56,278 bases of DNA from Prosthecobacter debontii (GTDB lineage Bacteria > Verrucomicrobiota > Verrucomicrobiia > Chthoniobacterales > Chthoniobacteraceae). Both the position numbers and the translations under genes were made by a program. Location of the stretch: assembly GCA_945861385.1 (NCBI GenBank), contig CAMAUI010000014.1:1-56278 (forward strand), read 5' to 3'. Shown here piece by piece: positions 34,476 through 43,700 of this stretch. The notes under the pieces were generated by a model that was given only the letters and a program-made list of their open reading frames with translations, ran no database searches and had not been told where the DNA came from. Numbering within the stretch: the first letter of the stretch is position 1; each line of letters begins with the position of its first letter.

Positions 34476-35961
34476 CTCCCACTTCCAAGTCCGCGGGCCG
34501 GGTGCCGCCTTTGTTGAGTTCCCCGTGTTTGTCCAGGGAGCCGACAGTCACCCGCCGTTCGCGCGAGCGGGCGCCTCCGAAGAGGACTGTGCGAACCGTA
34601 TCGAGCAGGATGAACGCATCGAGGAACAGGCCCATGTGCTTGAGGTAATAGAGGTCGTATTCCAGCTTGCGGCGGGCATCGAGCACGCTTGCGCCGTAGG
34701 GGTAATTGACCTGCGCCCAGCCGGTGATGCCCGGCTGGATCATCATCCGCTCCTCATAGTACGGGATCTGTGCGGCGAGATCCTTGATCATCTCGGGGCG
34801 CTCGGGCCGGGGGCCGACGAAGCTCATGTCCCCTTTGAGCACATTCCAAAGCTGCGGGATTTCATCAATGCGGAAGCGGCGCAGAAAGCGCCCCACGAGT
34901 GTGACGCGCGGATCGCGGCTGCCACTGTTCCCGCCTTGCGCCCATTGCGCGCCCGCTTTCTCGGCGTCCAGGCGCATGGAGCGGAGCTTCACCATCGAGA
35001 ACACCTTGCCAAAACGCCCGCTGCGGGTCTGGCGGAAAAAGACCGGGCCCCGCGAGGTGAGTCTCACGGCGAGGATCGAGAGGAGAAGCAATGGCAGCCC
35101 GAGGATAAGCCCCGCCGAGGCCGCGACGATGTCAAAAAGGCGCTTCACTTTCCGGATGTAGAGCAGGTGCGGTTCGCCGCTCGCGTGGAGCAGCCATTCC
35201 GGGGTGATGAGTTCCAGCGGAGCGTACTGATCCACCTCCTCGCAAAGAATCACGAGCGGCACCACCGTGACGCCGGAATAGCGCAGCTTGCAGAATTGGG
35301 AGCACAGAGCGGCGTCGTTGAGCGCCTTGCCGGTGACGAGGACACGGTCAATCCGTTCCGAGCGCACGATCTCCTCAAGCTGATCCACCATGCCGAGCAC
35401 GCGTTCTTTTCCGACCGGATGATAACCGAGCCCGGAGATCACCCCGACGAAGTTGACGTGCTCCAGCCCGATGTCGGAAAAAATGTGCATCTCCCCCTCG
35501 TCGAACTGTCCCGTGACGATGTACGCCACGCGCTCCGCCATGTTTTTGAGCGTGTAGAGAAGGTACGCGTGGTGAAGGAGCGCGAGGACGAGAACGATGC
35601 CGGCCATTTTCGCCATGTAAACACGGCCCAGCGGGTGGGCGGTGATCGCGTAGGAAAGCGCAACCAGCAAGAGCAACGCAATGAGCACGCATACCACGAG
35701 CACGAACGCGCGCCGGTAGCCGTTGCGATTCAGGGTGTGCGACGTGTAAAGTCCGGCGATGTAGATCGTGGAGGAAAACGCAAATGCTGAGAGCAGGAAG
35801 TCGGGCCAGTAAGCCCAGACCGCCTGCTGCGGGGAAAAATCTGCGTAATCAATCGCCCAGTACGCAGCCAGCACGCAACTGGCGGAGAAAATGGCCGCAT
35901 CCAGCAGGAAATGAAGGCTGACTTGCAGCCAGTGTTTCCCGAGAAGACCGTTGGAGTTCAT
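34468..35961 (-). CDS. Polyprenyl-phosphate sugar phosphotransferase (exopolysaccharide initiation)
   Basis: 497 aa from ATG 35961. Residues 1-130 hold about four or five membrane helices, residues 140-265 a CoA-binding-like region, and 273-475 the bacterial sugar transferase domain: KRLFDIVAASAGLILGLPLL, MVKLRSMRLDAE, RIDEIPQLWNVLKGDMSFVG, GITGWAQVNYPYG. It moves a hexose-1-phosphate onto undecaprenyl phosphate at the cytoplasmic membrane, the first step of exopolysaccharide or O-antigen repeat building. No other polysaccharide synthesis genes are nearby, which is unusual since this gene generally heads a cluster. Confidence 0.92.
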   Translation of the reverse strand: MNSNGLLGKHWLQVSLHFLLDAAIFSASCVLAAYWAIDYADFSPQQAVWAYWPDFLLSAFAFSSTIYIAGLYTSHTLNRNGYRRAFVLVVCVLIALLLLVALSYAITAHPLGRVYMAKMAGIVLVLALLHHAYLLYTLKNMAERVAYIVTGQFDEGEMHIFSDIGLEHVNFVGVISGLGYHPVGKERVLGMVDQLEEIVRSERIDRVLVTGKALNDAALCSQFCKLRYSGVTVVPLVILCEEVDQYAPLELITPEWLLHASGEPHLLYIRKVKRLFDIVAASAGLILGLPLLLLSILAVRLTSRGPVFFRQTRSGRFGKVFSMVKLRSMRLDAEKAGAQWAQGGNSGSRDPRVTLVGRFLRRFRIDEIPQLWNVLKGDMSFVGPRPERPEMIKDLAAQIPYYEERMMIQPGITGWAQVNYPYGASVLDARRKLEYDLYYLKHMGLFLDAFILLDTVRTVLFGGARSRERRVTVGSLDKHGELNKGGTRPADLEVGAA

Positions 35962-36112
35962 GGGTTCGTGAGCGGAAGGTTGTCGTGCAAAGTTTGTGCG
36001 GGAAGGCAGCGTTCAGCTTCGCACGGGCAAGATGCGAAAGTCGGAACGCGTGACAAGCTCATCCTTGTTCCCAAATCAGGGAGGGCAAGTGAAGTGTGAG
36101 CCACCACGCGCC

Positions 36113-36310
36113 TTAGCCGGGACGATGCAGTTGGTGCGGCGCGATCCGTCCGGAACACAGGCTTCCAGCCTGTGCGGTGGGCAGGCATCATGCCTGCGGC
36201 GTCCGCACCATTCGGCGCATGGGCCAGCGGGCTGGAAGCCCACTGTCCGCACAGGCTGGAATCCTGTGTTCCACTTCGCAGCGCTCCCGCAACTGCATCG
36301 TTCCGGCTTA
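36113..36310 (+). repeat. MITE-like element with 21-bp terminal inverted repeats
   Basis: Ends TTAGCCGGGACGATGCAGTT (36113 on) and its partner at 36290-36310 match as inverted repeats at 19 of 21 positions. The 198-bp interior contains palindromes such as ACAGGCTTCCAGCCTGTG and CGGGCTGGAAGCCC. A partial copy lies inverted at 40491-40656. No coding capacity. The rest of the 35962-36361 gap holds nothing else recognisable. Confidence 0.8.
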
Positions 36311-36361
36311 GTGGCGCTATTAAATCCACGCTTCGTGCGCGGCCTCGCCCGGATCCTGTCG

Positions 36362-39300
36362 CTATTTCTTGTGCGCGTGCGGCGCCCCGTCTGGCCCCGT
36401 GAGGGCCTGCGGGTTTGCGGCAAGGTAGGCGTCCACGTCCTTGGTGACGATCAATTTTCCCCACATGACGATGAAGTGGCCGGGCAGTGTGCAGACGTAT
36501 TCGTATTCGCCCTCTTCTTTTTGGGCGGTCATTTTGATCGTGTCACTCTGGCCGGGCTCGATGGTCTTGGTCGCTTCAAGGATTTCGGGGAGCTTCGGGA
36601 TGTAGGCGCGGCCCTGCTTGTCGAGCTTGTCGGGCGTCATAAGCGCCGAGGCCTGGCCGACGGCTTCGTGGGCGCCGGGCTTCACGACGACGAGGTTGTG
36701 CGGCTGGTTGTCGCCGTTTTCGAGGATGATCTCGAAGGGCTTCCCCACCTCGACGACGATGCGGGGCGAATCGTAGCGCATCTGCTCGTGAACGGTGCGG
36801 ATGACGAACACGCTCACGCCGAGCCCGCGAAGCTCCTTGCGGATGCGCGCCGCCTCCGCCGCCGGGAGAAGCCCGGCGATCTCACCGGCAAACTGGGCGA
36901 CCTGGACGTACTCCTGCCCGGAACGTTGTTTGTCCGGCACGGTCTTCGCCCAATCGAGCACCGAGGTTGCCACGGGGCCGGCGGCGTCCCTGCTCCAGCT
37001 CTCGCGCGGGATCTGCATCGCGGCGCGCGCGGCGACGGTGCGTTCCATGCCGGTGCGGACAGCATTGGAGAGGATGGTGAAATTGTTTTTTGCATTGGCC
37101 GGCCCCATCAGCGGGAGAGCCATGAAGGCCGCGGCGCGGGTCTTGGGATCGGTGATCGCCTTTGCCAGCAGGGGCTGGAACTTCGCGCGCAGCGGTGGGT
37201 TCGCGATGAATGGCAGCGCCTCGAGTACGCTGGTGCGCGCGGCGGGATCGTTCGCGGTCGAGTTCCAGACGCCGTCGGGGCCATCGTCGGCGGTGATCAA
37301 TGCCGCGCACACCGCGCGGGCCACGGATCCGCCGGGATTCGCCTTCAGCGTGTCACCCAAGGCGGCGCGCGAGGCTTTCAGGTCGGCTGCGGGCGCGGCG
37401 GCGAGCAGTTTTCCGAGGTCTTCGGCGGATGCGGCGTTGCGCCCGAGCGCCGCCACGATCTCAGCGGTTTTGGTGGTTTTGTGAATCCCGGCGAGATTCG
37501 TGAGCGCCTTGTCCCGGTTTGCGGAATTGATCGTCTTGCGATCAATCCGCGTGACGAGAACGGGCTCCGAGGAATCGGAGGCCTTGAGCAGGTCATTGTC
37601 GGGCATCGTCTTGATGTAAGCCGCCGCCGCTGCCGGATCTTTCGGGAAATACGGCTCCTTTGTCAGCGAATTGAGCTGCCGCAGCGTTTCCTTGAATGTG
37701 TAGTCGAGGTAGTAGTCCTGCTCCTTCGCGAGCGTCACGAAAGCCACATCCAGAGCCGTCGGCACGTCCTTCCCTTGGAAGAAACTCGCGGCCCGCACCG
37801 CGTGCAGGCGCACGCGCGGATCGGCGTCCGCGGCGGCGGTCTTGAGCAGCGGGAGAACATCCGGCACGCGGTCGCGCCAGTAGCAGAGCACGCGAACCGC
37901 GGCGGCGCGCGCCTGCGGGTGCGGTGATTTCAGCACGCGATCGAGCAGCTCCACGTTCACCACATTCTGCCACTGATGAAGCCACAAAGCCTCGAGCTGG
38001 TGATGCTCGAACTCCCTGTCGTTCCTGTCCAGGGCCGCGACCCATTTCGCGGCGGCGGCGATCACTTTTTCCGACGGATGATTGTCGAGTTCGATTTTTG
38101 CAAGCGCGCGCGTGTCATCAATGGGCGACTTCAGCAGTTCCAGCAGCGCCTCGACCGGCTGGCCGTGGATTTTTGGCGGTGTGGCAAGCGGACGCCCCTC
38201 GTAGGTGACGCGGTAGATGCGGCCATGCTCGTGGTTGCGGTTCGGGTCGCGCAAATGGTGCTGCAAATGCCCGATGATTGTCTGCGACCAGTCGCAGAAG
38301 AAGATGGATCCGTCCGGCGCATTGCTCACGCAAATCGGCCGCACTGACGGAAGCGTCGCCGGGTTCGCGGCGACCAGGTTCTCCACCGTCGTGCCTTTCA
38401 GGCCCGAGCCGTCCTGCGCCACTTTCACGCGCGTGATGGCTTGGAGTCCGATCACATTGCAGTTGAGGAAATCACCCTGCCAGTCCTCCGGGAAATGGGC
38501 GCTCGAAACCATGCCGGTGCCGGGGCATGGCCGCGAAGGGCGGTTCCAGAATTGATTCATCCCAGGGTGCTTCCCGGAATCGAGCCGCCCGCTGATCGCC
38601 GCCGCGAAGAACGTCTTGTTCTCCGTCGCATTCGTCACGAGGTCGTTCCCCCAGTAATCGAACACCTTCCCGTGCGGATTCACGAGTTCATAGGCCGCGT
38701 AGAGATCCGCCTTCCCCGTCCTCGGTTCGAAGCGCCACAGGCAACCGTCCGAGTGGCGCAGCGGCCCCTCCGCCGTTTCGATCTGCGTGCGATGGAAGAC
38801 GCCGTCGCTGAAAAACGTCGCGCCGCCCGGCTCCCACACCATCGCATTCGTCGTGTGATGCGAGTCCGCCGAATCAATTCCCATCGCGATGCGCTCCTTC
38901 CAGTCCGCCTTGCCGTCGCCATTCGTATCGCGCACGAACCACAAGTCCGGCGCCTGCATCACCAGCGCGCCGTCCTTGTAAATCGCGAACCCCGTCGGCC
39001 CGTTCAAGTCGTCGAGGAATGTGGAGCATTTGTCCGCTTTGCCGTCGTGATCCGTGTCCTCAAAGATCAGGATCTTGTCGCCATCCTTGCTCGTGGGCGT
39101 CCGCTCCGGGTAGTTCTTCCAAGCCGAAACCCACAGCCTGCCCCTCGTGTCCCACGCCATCTGCACCGGGTTCACCAGCTCCGGGAACATTTTTTCGTCC
39201 GCAAAAAGGTTCACCTTGCAGCCCTTCGCGACCTGCAGCTTCGCGATCACCTCCTCGCCGCTTGGATACGTGTGCGAGAGGTCCTCCTTGTCGCCGGGCT

Positions 39301-40312
39301 TGTTCGTCTTGACGATGATGGGCGCCGGCAGGTTGTCGTCCTTCACCGCCAGCTCCCCGCCCTTCGCCACCGCCCACACCCGCGCATCGCGATTGGCAGT
39401 CATCACGTCCCGCTGCGACATCTCGCGCTGCATCACCTCGCGGTTCTCAAATGTCTCGCCGTTCTTCCCGTCCCTGCCTTTCGCGGTGTACTTCATCTTC
39501 GAGCGCCCGCCATAGACATTGAAGCCATCAATCGTCCGGTAGCGCTGATGCCACTGCCAGTTCTTCTCATTCACCGCCGCGCGCAGCTTCTCATTCACCG
39601 CCGGCGCAGTCGTGTCGAAGATCCCCCGGAAAACCAGCGGCGCGATCACCTTGTCCCCCTCCTCCGTGAGCTGCCGCCCGTCCCACGTCAGCGACTGCTT
39701 CATCGCCGCAGCCGCCTCCATCGCCTTCAGCGACGGCCCGAACACATCCACAAACTGCACCCCGTTCGCCTTCGCCACCTCCGCCATCGCCGCCGAATAC
39801 ATCTGGACGTTCGCATTCATCGCTTTCGGATCCGGAAAATTCGGATCCTGATGACGCTCCGCCGCAGCCGGGGAAAACAGCACCACGCGCGGCGCGCCCT
39901 TGCCGCTGAAGTTCGCCTTCGCAAGGCCCTTCAAAAAATCGTCCAGTTGCTTTTTGAAAGCCTCCACTCCCCCGGCTCCCTTGAACGATTCATTGAACCC
40001 GTAAAACGCGAACACCACATCAGCCCCGACCTTCTTGAGCCATTCCTCACGCGAACCGAAACTCTCCGAGCGATGCCACGTCCCCACCTCATCGCCTGCC
40101 GCCGCGAGATTGCGGAAAACCAGTTTCGCGTCCGGATGCGCCTGCTGGATGAGCGTCTCCAGATACCCAGAGTGCTGCATCCGGTCCGCGATCGAGTAGC
40201 CGAGAATGGCGACATGATCCTCCGGTTTCAGTTCGAGTTTCTGTTGTGCGCAAGCCGGCGCGACCAGCGCAGCCACGGCCAGGGAACATGCGATGCGGGT
40301 GATTTGATTCAT
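36362..40312 (-). CDS. Giant secreted dehydrogenase-like fusion: SGNH, propeller, HEAT, blue-copper domain
   Basis: 1316 aa from ATG 40312 with signal peptide (residues 1-22, ending APACAQ). Domains: SGNH-hydrolase-like (30-260; VAILGYSIADRMQHSGY), a TIGR02604-type membrane-bound dehydrogenase beta-propeller (about 375-720; ILIFEDTDHDGKADKCSTF), HEAT repeats (about 740-1130), and a C-terminal cupredoxin (about 1190-1295). Copper ligands are H1205 (QPHNLVVV), C1274, H1279 and M1283 in CTLPGHFIVM, with the C-x4-H-x3-M spacing of azurin. There is no CxxCH heme motif at the end, unlike the paralogue at 21621. It probably oxidises a carbohydrate outside the cytoplasm and passes electrons to copper. 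Confidence 0.9.
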   Translation of the reverse strand: MNQITRIACSLAVAALVAPACAQQKLELKPEDHVAILGYSIADRMQHSGYLETLIQQAHPDAKLVFRNLAAAGDEVGTWHRSESFGSREEWLKKVGADVVFAFYGFNESFKGAGGVEAFKKQLDDFLKGLAKANFSGKGAPRVVLFSPAAAERHQDPNFPDPKAMNANVQMYSAAMAEVAKANGVQFVDVFGPSLKAMEAAAAMKQSLTWDGRQLTEEGDKVIAPLVFRGIFDTTAPAVNEKLRAAVNEKNWQWHQRYRTIDGFNVYGGRSKMKYTAKGRDGKNGETFENREVMQREMSQRDVMTANRDARVWAVAKGGELAVKDDNLPAPIIVKTNKPGDKEDLSHTYPSGEEVIAKLQVAKGCKVNLFADEKMFPELVNPVQMAWDTRGRLWVSAWKNYPERTPTSKDGDKILIFEDTDHDGKADKCSTFLDDLNGPTGFAIYKDGALVMQAPDLWFVRDTNGDGKADWKERIAMGIDSADSHHTTNAMVWEPGGATFFSDGVFHRTQIETAEGPLRHSDGCLWRFEPRTGKADLYAAYELVNPHGKVFDYWGNDLVTNATENKTFFAAAISGRLDSGKHPGMNQFWNRPSRPCPGTGMVSSAHFPEDWQGDFLNCNVIGLQAITRVKVAQDGSGLKGTTVENLVAANPATLPSVRPICVSNAPDGSIFFCDWSQTIIGHLQHHLRDPNRNHEHGRIYRVTYEGRPLATPPKIHGQPVEALLELLKSPIDDTRALAKIELDNHPSEKVIAAAAKWVAALDRNDREFEHHQLEALWLHQWQNVVNVELLDRVLKSPHPQARAAAVRVLCYWRDRVPDVLPLLKTAAADADPRVRLHAVRAASFFQGKDVPTALDVAFVTLAKEQDYYLDYTFKETLRQLNSLTKEPYFPKDPAAAAAYIKTMPDNDLLKASDSSEPVLVTRIDRKTINSANRDKALTNLAGIHKTTKTAEIVAALGRNAASAEDLGKLLAAAPAADLKASRAALGDTLKANPGGSVARAVCAALITADDGPDGVWNSTANDPAARTSVLEALPFIANPPLRAKFQPLLAKAITDPKTRAAAFMALPLMGPANAKNNFTILSNAVRTGMERTVAARAAMQIPRESWSRDAAGPVATSVLDWAKTVPDKQRSGQEYVQVAQFAGEIAGLLPAAEAARIRKELRGLGVSVFVIRTVHEQMRYDSPRIVVEVGKPFEIILENGDNQPHNLVVVKPGAHEAVGQASALMTPDKLDKQGRAYIPKLPEILEATKTIEPGQSDTIKMTAQKEEGEYEYVCTLPGHFIVMWGKLIVTKDVDAYLAANPQALTGPDGAPHAHKK

Positions 40313-40410
40313 GAGTCTATTGTGGAAATGAGGGGGCGTGGTGTGGCGGAAAACACAGCGGACATACAGGAGTTTCAGCCCGCAAATTTCGCAGACGGAG
40401 CAGCGCCGAG

Positions 40411-40440
40411 CGTAGCGCAGGCTTCCAAGCCTGCGCTACG
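40411..40440. repeat. Perfect palindrome GTAGCGCAGGCTT-type
   Basis: GTAGCGCAGGCTT and AAGCCTGCGCTAC face each other around CC, next to the partial MITE-like copy. It belongs to the same AGGCTTCCAGCCT-style palindrome family that fills that element. Confidence 0.6.
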
Positions 40441-40490
40441 CAAGGTTGCGCGCCCGTTGCGGAGAGAGGATGTGAAACACGGGGTCGTGG

Positions 40491-40656
40491 CGAAGTGGAA
40501 CACAGGCTTCCAGCCTGTGCGAACAGCGGGCTTCCAGCCCGCTGACCCATGCACCGAATGGTGCGGACACCGCAGGCATAAGGCCCGCCCACCGCACAGG
40601 CTGGAAGCCTGTGTTCCGGACGCATCGCGCCGCACCGATTGCATCGTTCCGGCTGA
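40491..40656 (-). repeat. Partial, inverted copy of the MITE-like element
   Basis: Reverse complement of 40491-40656 aligns with the element at 36113-36310 at about 90% through the left end and interior (CCGGAACACAGGCTTCCAGC onward) and loses similarity after CACTTCGC, so it lacks the right terminal repeat. Together the two copies bracket the blue-copper dehydrogenase gene in inverted orientation. Confidence 0.78.
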
Positions 40657-40704
40657 GATCGCGGATGTCTGTTCAATCCGCCGTGACGGTCATTTCACGC
40701 CCTG

Positions 40705-43700
40705 ATGAGGGTGGAATGGGGAATGCCTGTTGCCCGGTTTTTGCTCCTGTGGTTCCCTACGCTCCCGTCCTTGAAAAAACCCACGCTATTTTTTGCGGTC
40801 GTCATTGTTGTGGTTTGCATGCTTTGGCTCCCCGGCCAACGGCAGCCGGTTGCGGGAATTTCGCACGCCGCGCCGGAGCGCAGCGTGGATGTCGCACGTG
40901 CGAGTTCCCCCGCCGCGCAGGAGGACGAACCTGCCGGGCCGGAGCATCACTCCGCCGTCGCGAAGCGCGCCACGCCTCGTCGCGCCCCCGTGGCAGCCAT
41001 GATTCGCGCGCGGCGTGCTCCGGCGATGGCAGATGCTGCCCCAGTGAACGGCAAACCGCCGGCATCGCTTCCGCTCGAGCCGGATTTTCTCGACCGGCTC
41101 ATGGACGCAGCGCGCAAACGCGCGTCCTTCCCGCTGCCGGACGGGCGTGCGGCGGAAGGTGCGATCGAACTGGTGCGGCATGACGCGGAGGGGGTGCTGC
41201 TGGTGCAGGGGCGCCTCACGCAGCCGGAGCCAGGGTTCTTTTTCTTCCAACGCCAGACCGTCCCCGGTGTGGCAGGGGCGATGGTTGGGAATGTCCGGTT
41301 CGACAAAAGCGGCACGGCCTTCCGTGTTGATCCGCTCGGCATCGGCGGTGCTCCGGTGCTCGTCCAGTGCCGGCTGGATCAGGTCATCTGCCTCAATCTC
41401 GTACCGCCGGATCCCGATCAGATGGCCGCGGAAGAGCCCGAGAATGCACCACAGGCGCACCCGACGAGCATTCCCATCCCGGCGTATCAAAACGGAGTGA
41501 TCCCGCTGCAAAGCCTTCCCGGTGCAACGGGCGTGATTTACCTGGATTTCGACGGCGAGACGGGGCCGTTCCCCGGCTGGGGTAATTTCAACGCCGCGGC
41601 ATCGGGCTCGACGAATGCGCAGATCAAGGAGGTGTGGCAGCGCGTCGCCGAGGATTTCCAGGGCTTCAATTTGAACATCACCACGGATCGCAGTGTGTTC
41701 GACAATGCGCCGCAAGGCAGCCGCCAGCATGTCATTCTCACGCCCACGACAGACGCCGCGCCCGGCGCAGGAGGGGTCGCATACCTCGATTCATACAACG
41801 ACACGGGCGACACCGTCTGCTGGGCGTATTACTGGACGGGCAAAAACGCGGCGGAGGTCGTCTCACACGAAGTCGGCCACACGCTCGGCCTTTCGCACGA
41901 TGGACGCATCTCGCCCTCCGAGGGCTACTACGCCGGACATGGCTCGGGTGACACGGGCTGGGCGCCGATCATGGGTGTGGGCTACTACGAGAATCTCTCG
42001 CAGTGGTCGAAGGGCGAATACCTCAGCGCGGACAACACCGAGGACGATCTCGCGATCATCGTGGGCAACAACAACAACGTGGACTACCGCGCGGACGACT
42101 ACGGCGCGACATTTGCCACCGCGGGCTACCTGGAAATCCTCGCGAACAACTCCGTCAGCAACGAAGGCATCATCGAGATGCGCACCGATGTGGACGCATT
42201 CCGTTTCACCACCACTGGCGGCGCGGTGTCCTTCACCGCAAGCACCGTCAGCGCCGGGCCAAATCTCGACATCCTCGCGGAAATCTTCGACTCGGCGAAC
42301 ACGCTCATCGCGTCAAACAACCCCGACAGCGGCATCAACGCAACCGTGGCCGCCACGCTTGGCGCGGGCGATTTCACGTTGCGCGTGAGCGGTGTCGGGC
42401 GGGGGAGTGCGACCGGCGACGGATACACCGATTACGCCTCGACCGGCACATACCTCATCACCGGCAGCGTGGTGGGCGGCGAGAAGCCCGACCGTTTCAC
42501 CATCGCGGAGAACAGCGCGGGCAATGCCGCCGTCGGCACCGTCGTCCCGCGGAACGCGCACGGCGCGAATCCGCTCTCCTTCGCCATCGCCTCCGGCAAC
42601 ACGGGAACGGCGTTCGCGATTGATCCCGTGTCTGGCGCGATCACGGTCGCCACGCCATCGCAGTTGAATTTCGAGACGCTCTCGACGCGCTGGGATGACC
42701 CGGCGACTTTCCAGCTTTTCGTCACGATCACCGACTCCACCAGCCCCGAGCTCGACGAGAGCATCCGTGTGGTGATCACCGTCTCCGATGTGAACGAACC
42801 GCCCCTCATCACCGGCGGCGCGGTCACGATTCTCGAGCACACGGGCATCGGGACGAACGTCTTCAAGGTAATGGGGAGCGACCCCGATCGTTTCGAGTTT
42901 CCGGTCTTCTCGATCGTGGCGGGAAACACGGGAGGCGCCTTCGCAATCAATGCCGAAACCGGTCAGATCACCATCGCCGCCGACACGGAAGCCACCGTGC
43001 AGTCCGTCTATTCGCTGACCATCCGCGCGAGCGATCACGGCACGCCTGCCCTGACAGCGGATGCGATCGTGACGGTCACGCTCGAAAACATTCAGGGCAA
43101 CTACACAACGGGCACGATCACCCGTTTTTTTTACGAGGGCATCAGCGGCAACGGGGTGAGCAGTCTCACGAGCAGTTCAAAGTTTCCGGACAGCCCCGAT
43201 TCCCAGCAGACGCTCACCTCGTTCGACGGCGGCACCGGCCACGGCACCAACTACGGCAGCACCATCCGCGGCTACCTCATTGCTCCAGCGACCGGCAGCT
43301 ACACATTTTGGATCGCATCGGATAATGCGAGCGAACTGCGCATCAGCCCGGACATCTCGCCCGCAAACGCCGTCGTCCGCGCCACCTCCCCAAACAGCAA
43401 CAGCCCGAGCCAGTATCAATGGACCAAATTTTCCTTCCAGCAGTCCATCGCACTCTCGCTCACTGCGGGCAGCGCCTATTACATCGAGGCGCGGCACAAG
43501 CAGGCCAGCAGCTCCGATCATCTCGCCGTTGCATGGCAGGGGCCGGGCATTTCACAGCAAGTGATCCCCGGCTCGTTTCTCGCCCCTGACGATCAAAACA
43601 TCGCGCCGCAATGGGTCGGCGCGCCGTACTCCTTTTCCATCCCGCAGAACCCGGCGAACGGCACGGCGGCCGGAACCGTCACCGCACTCGATCTGAACAA

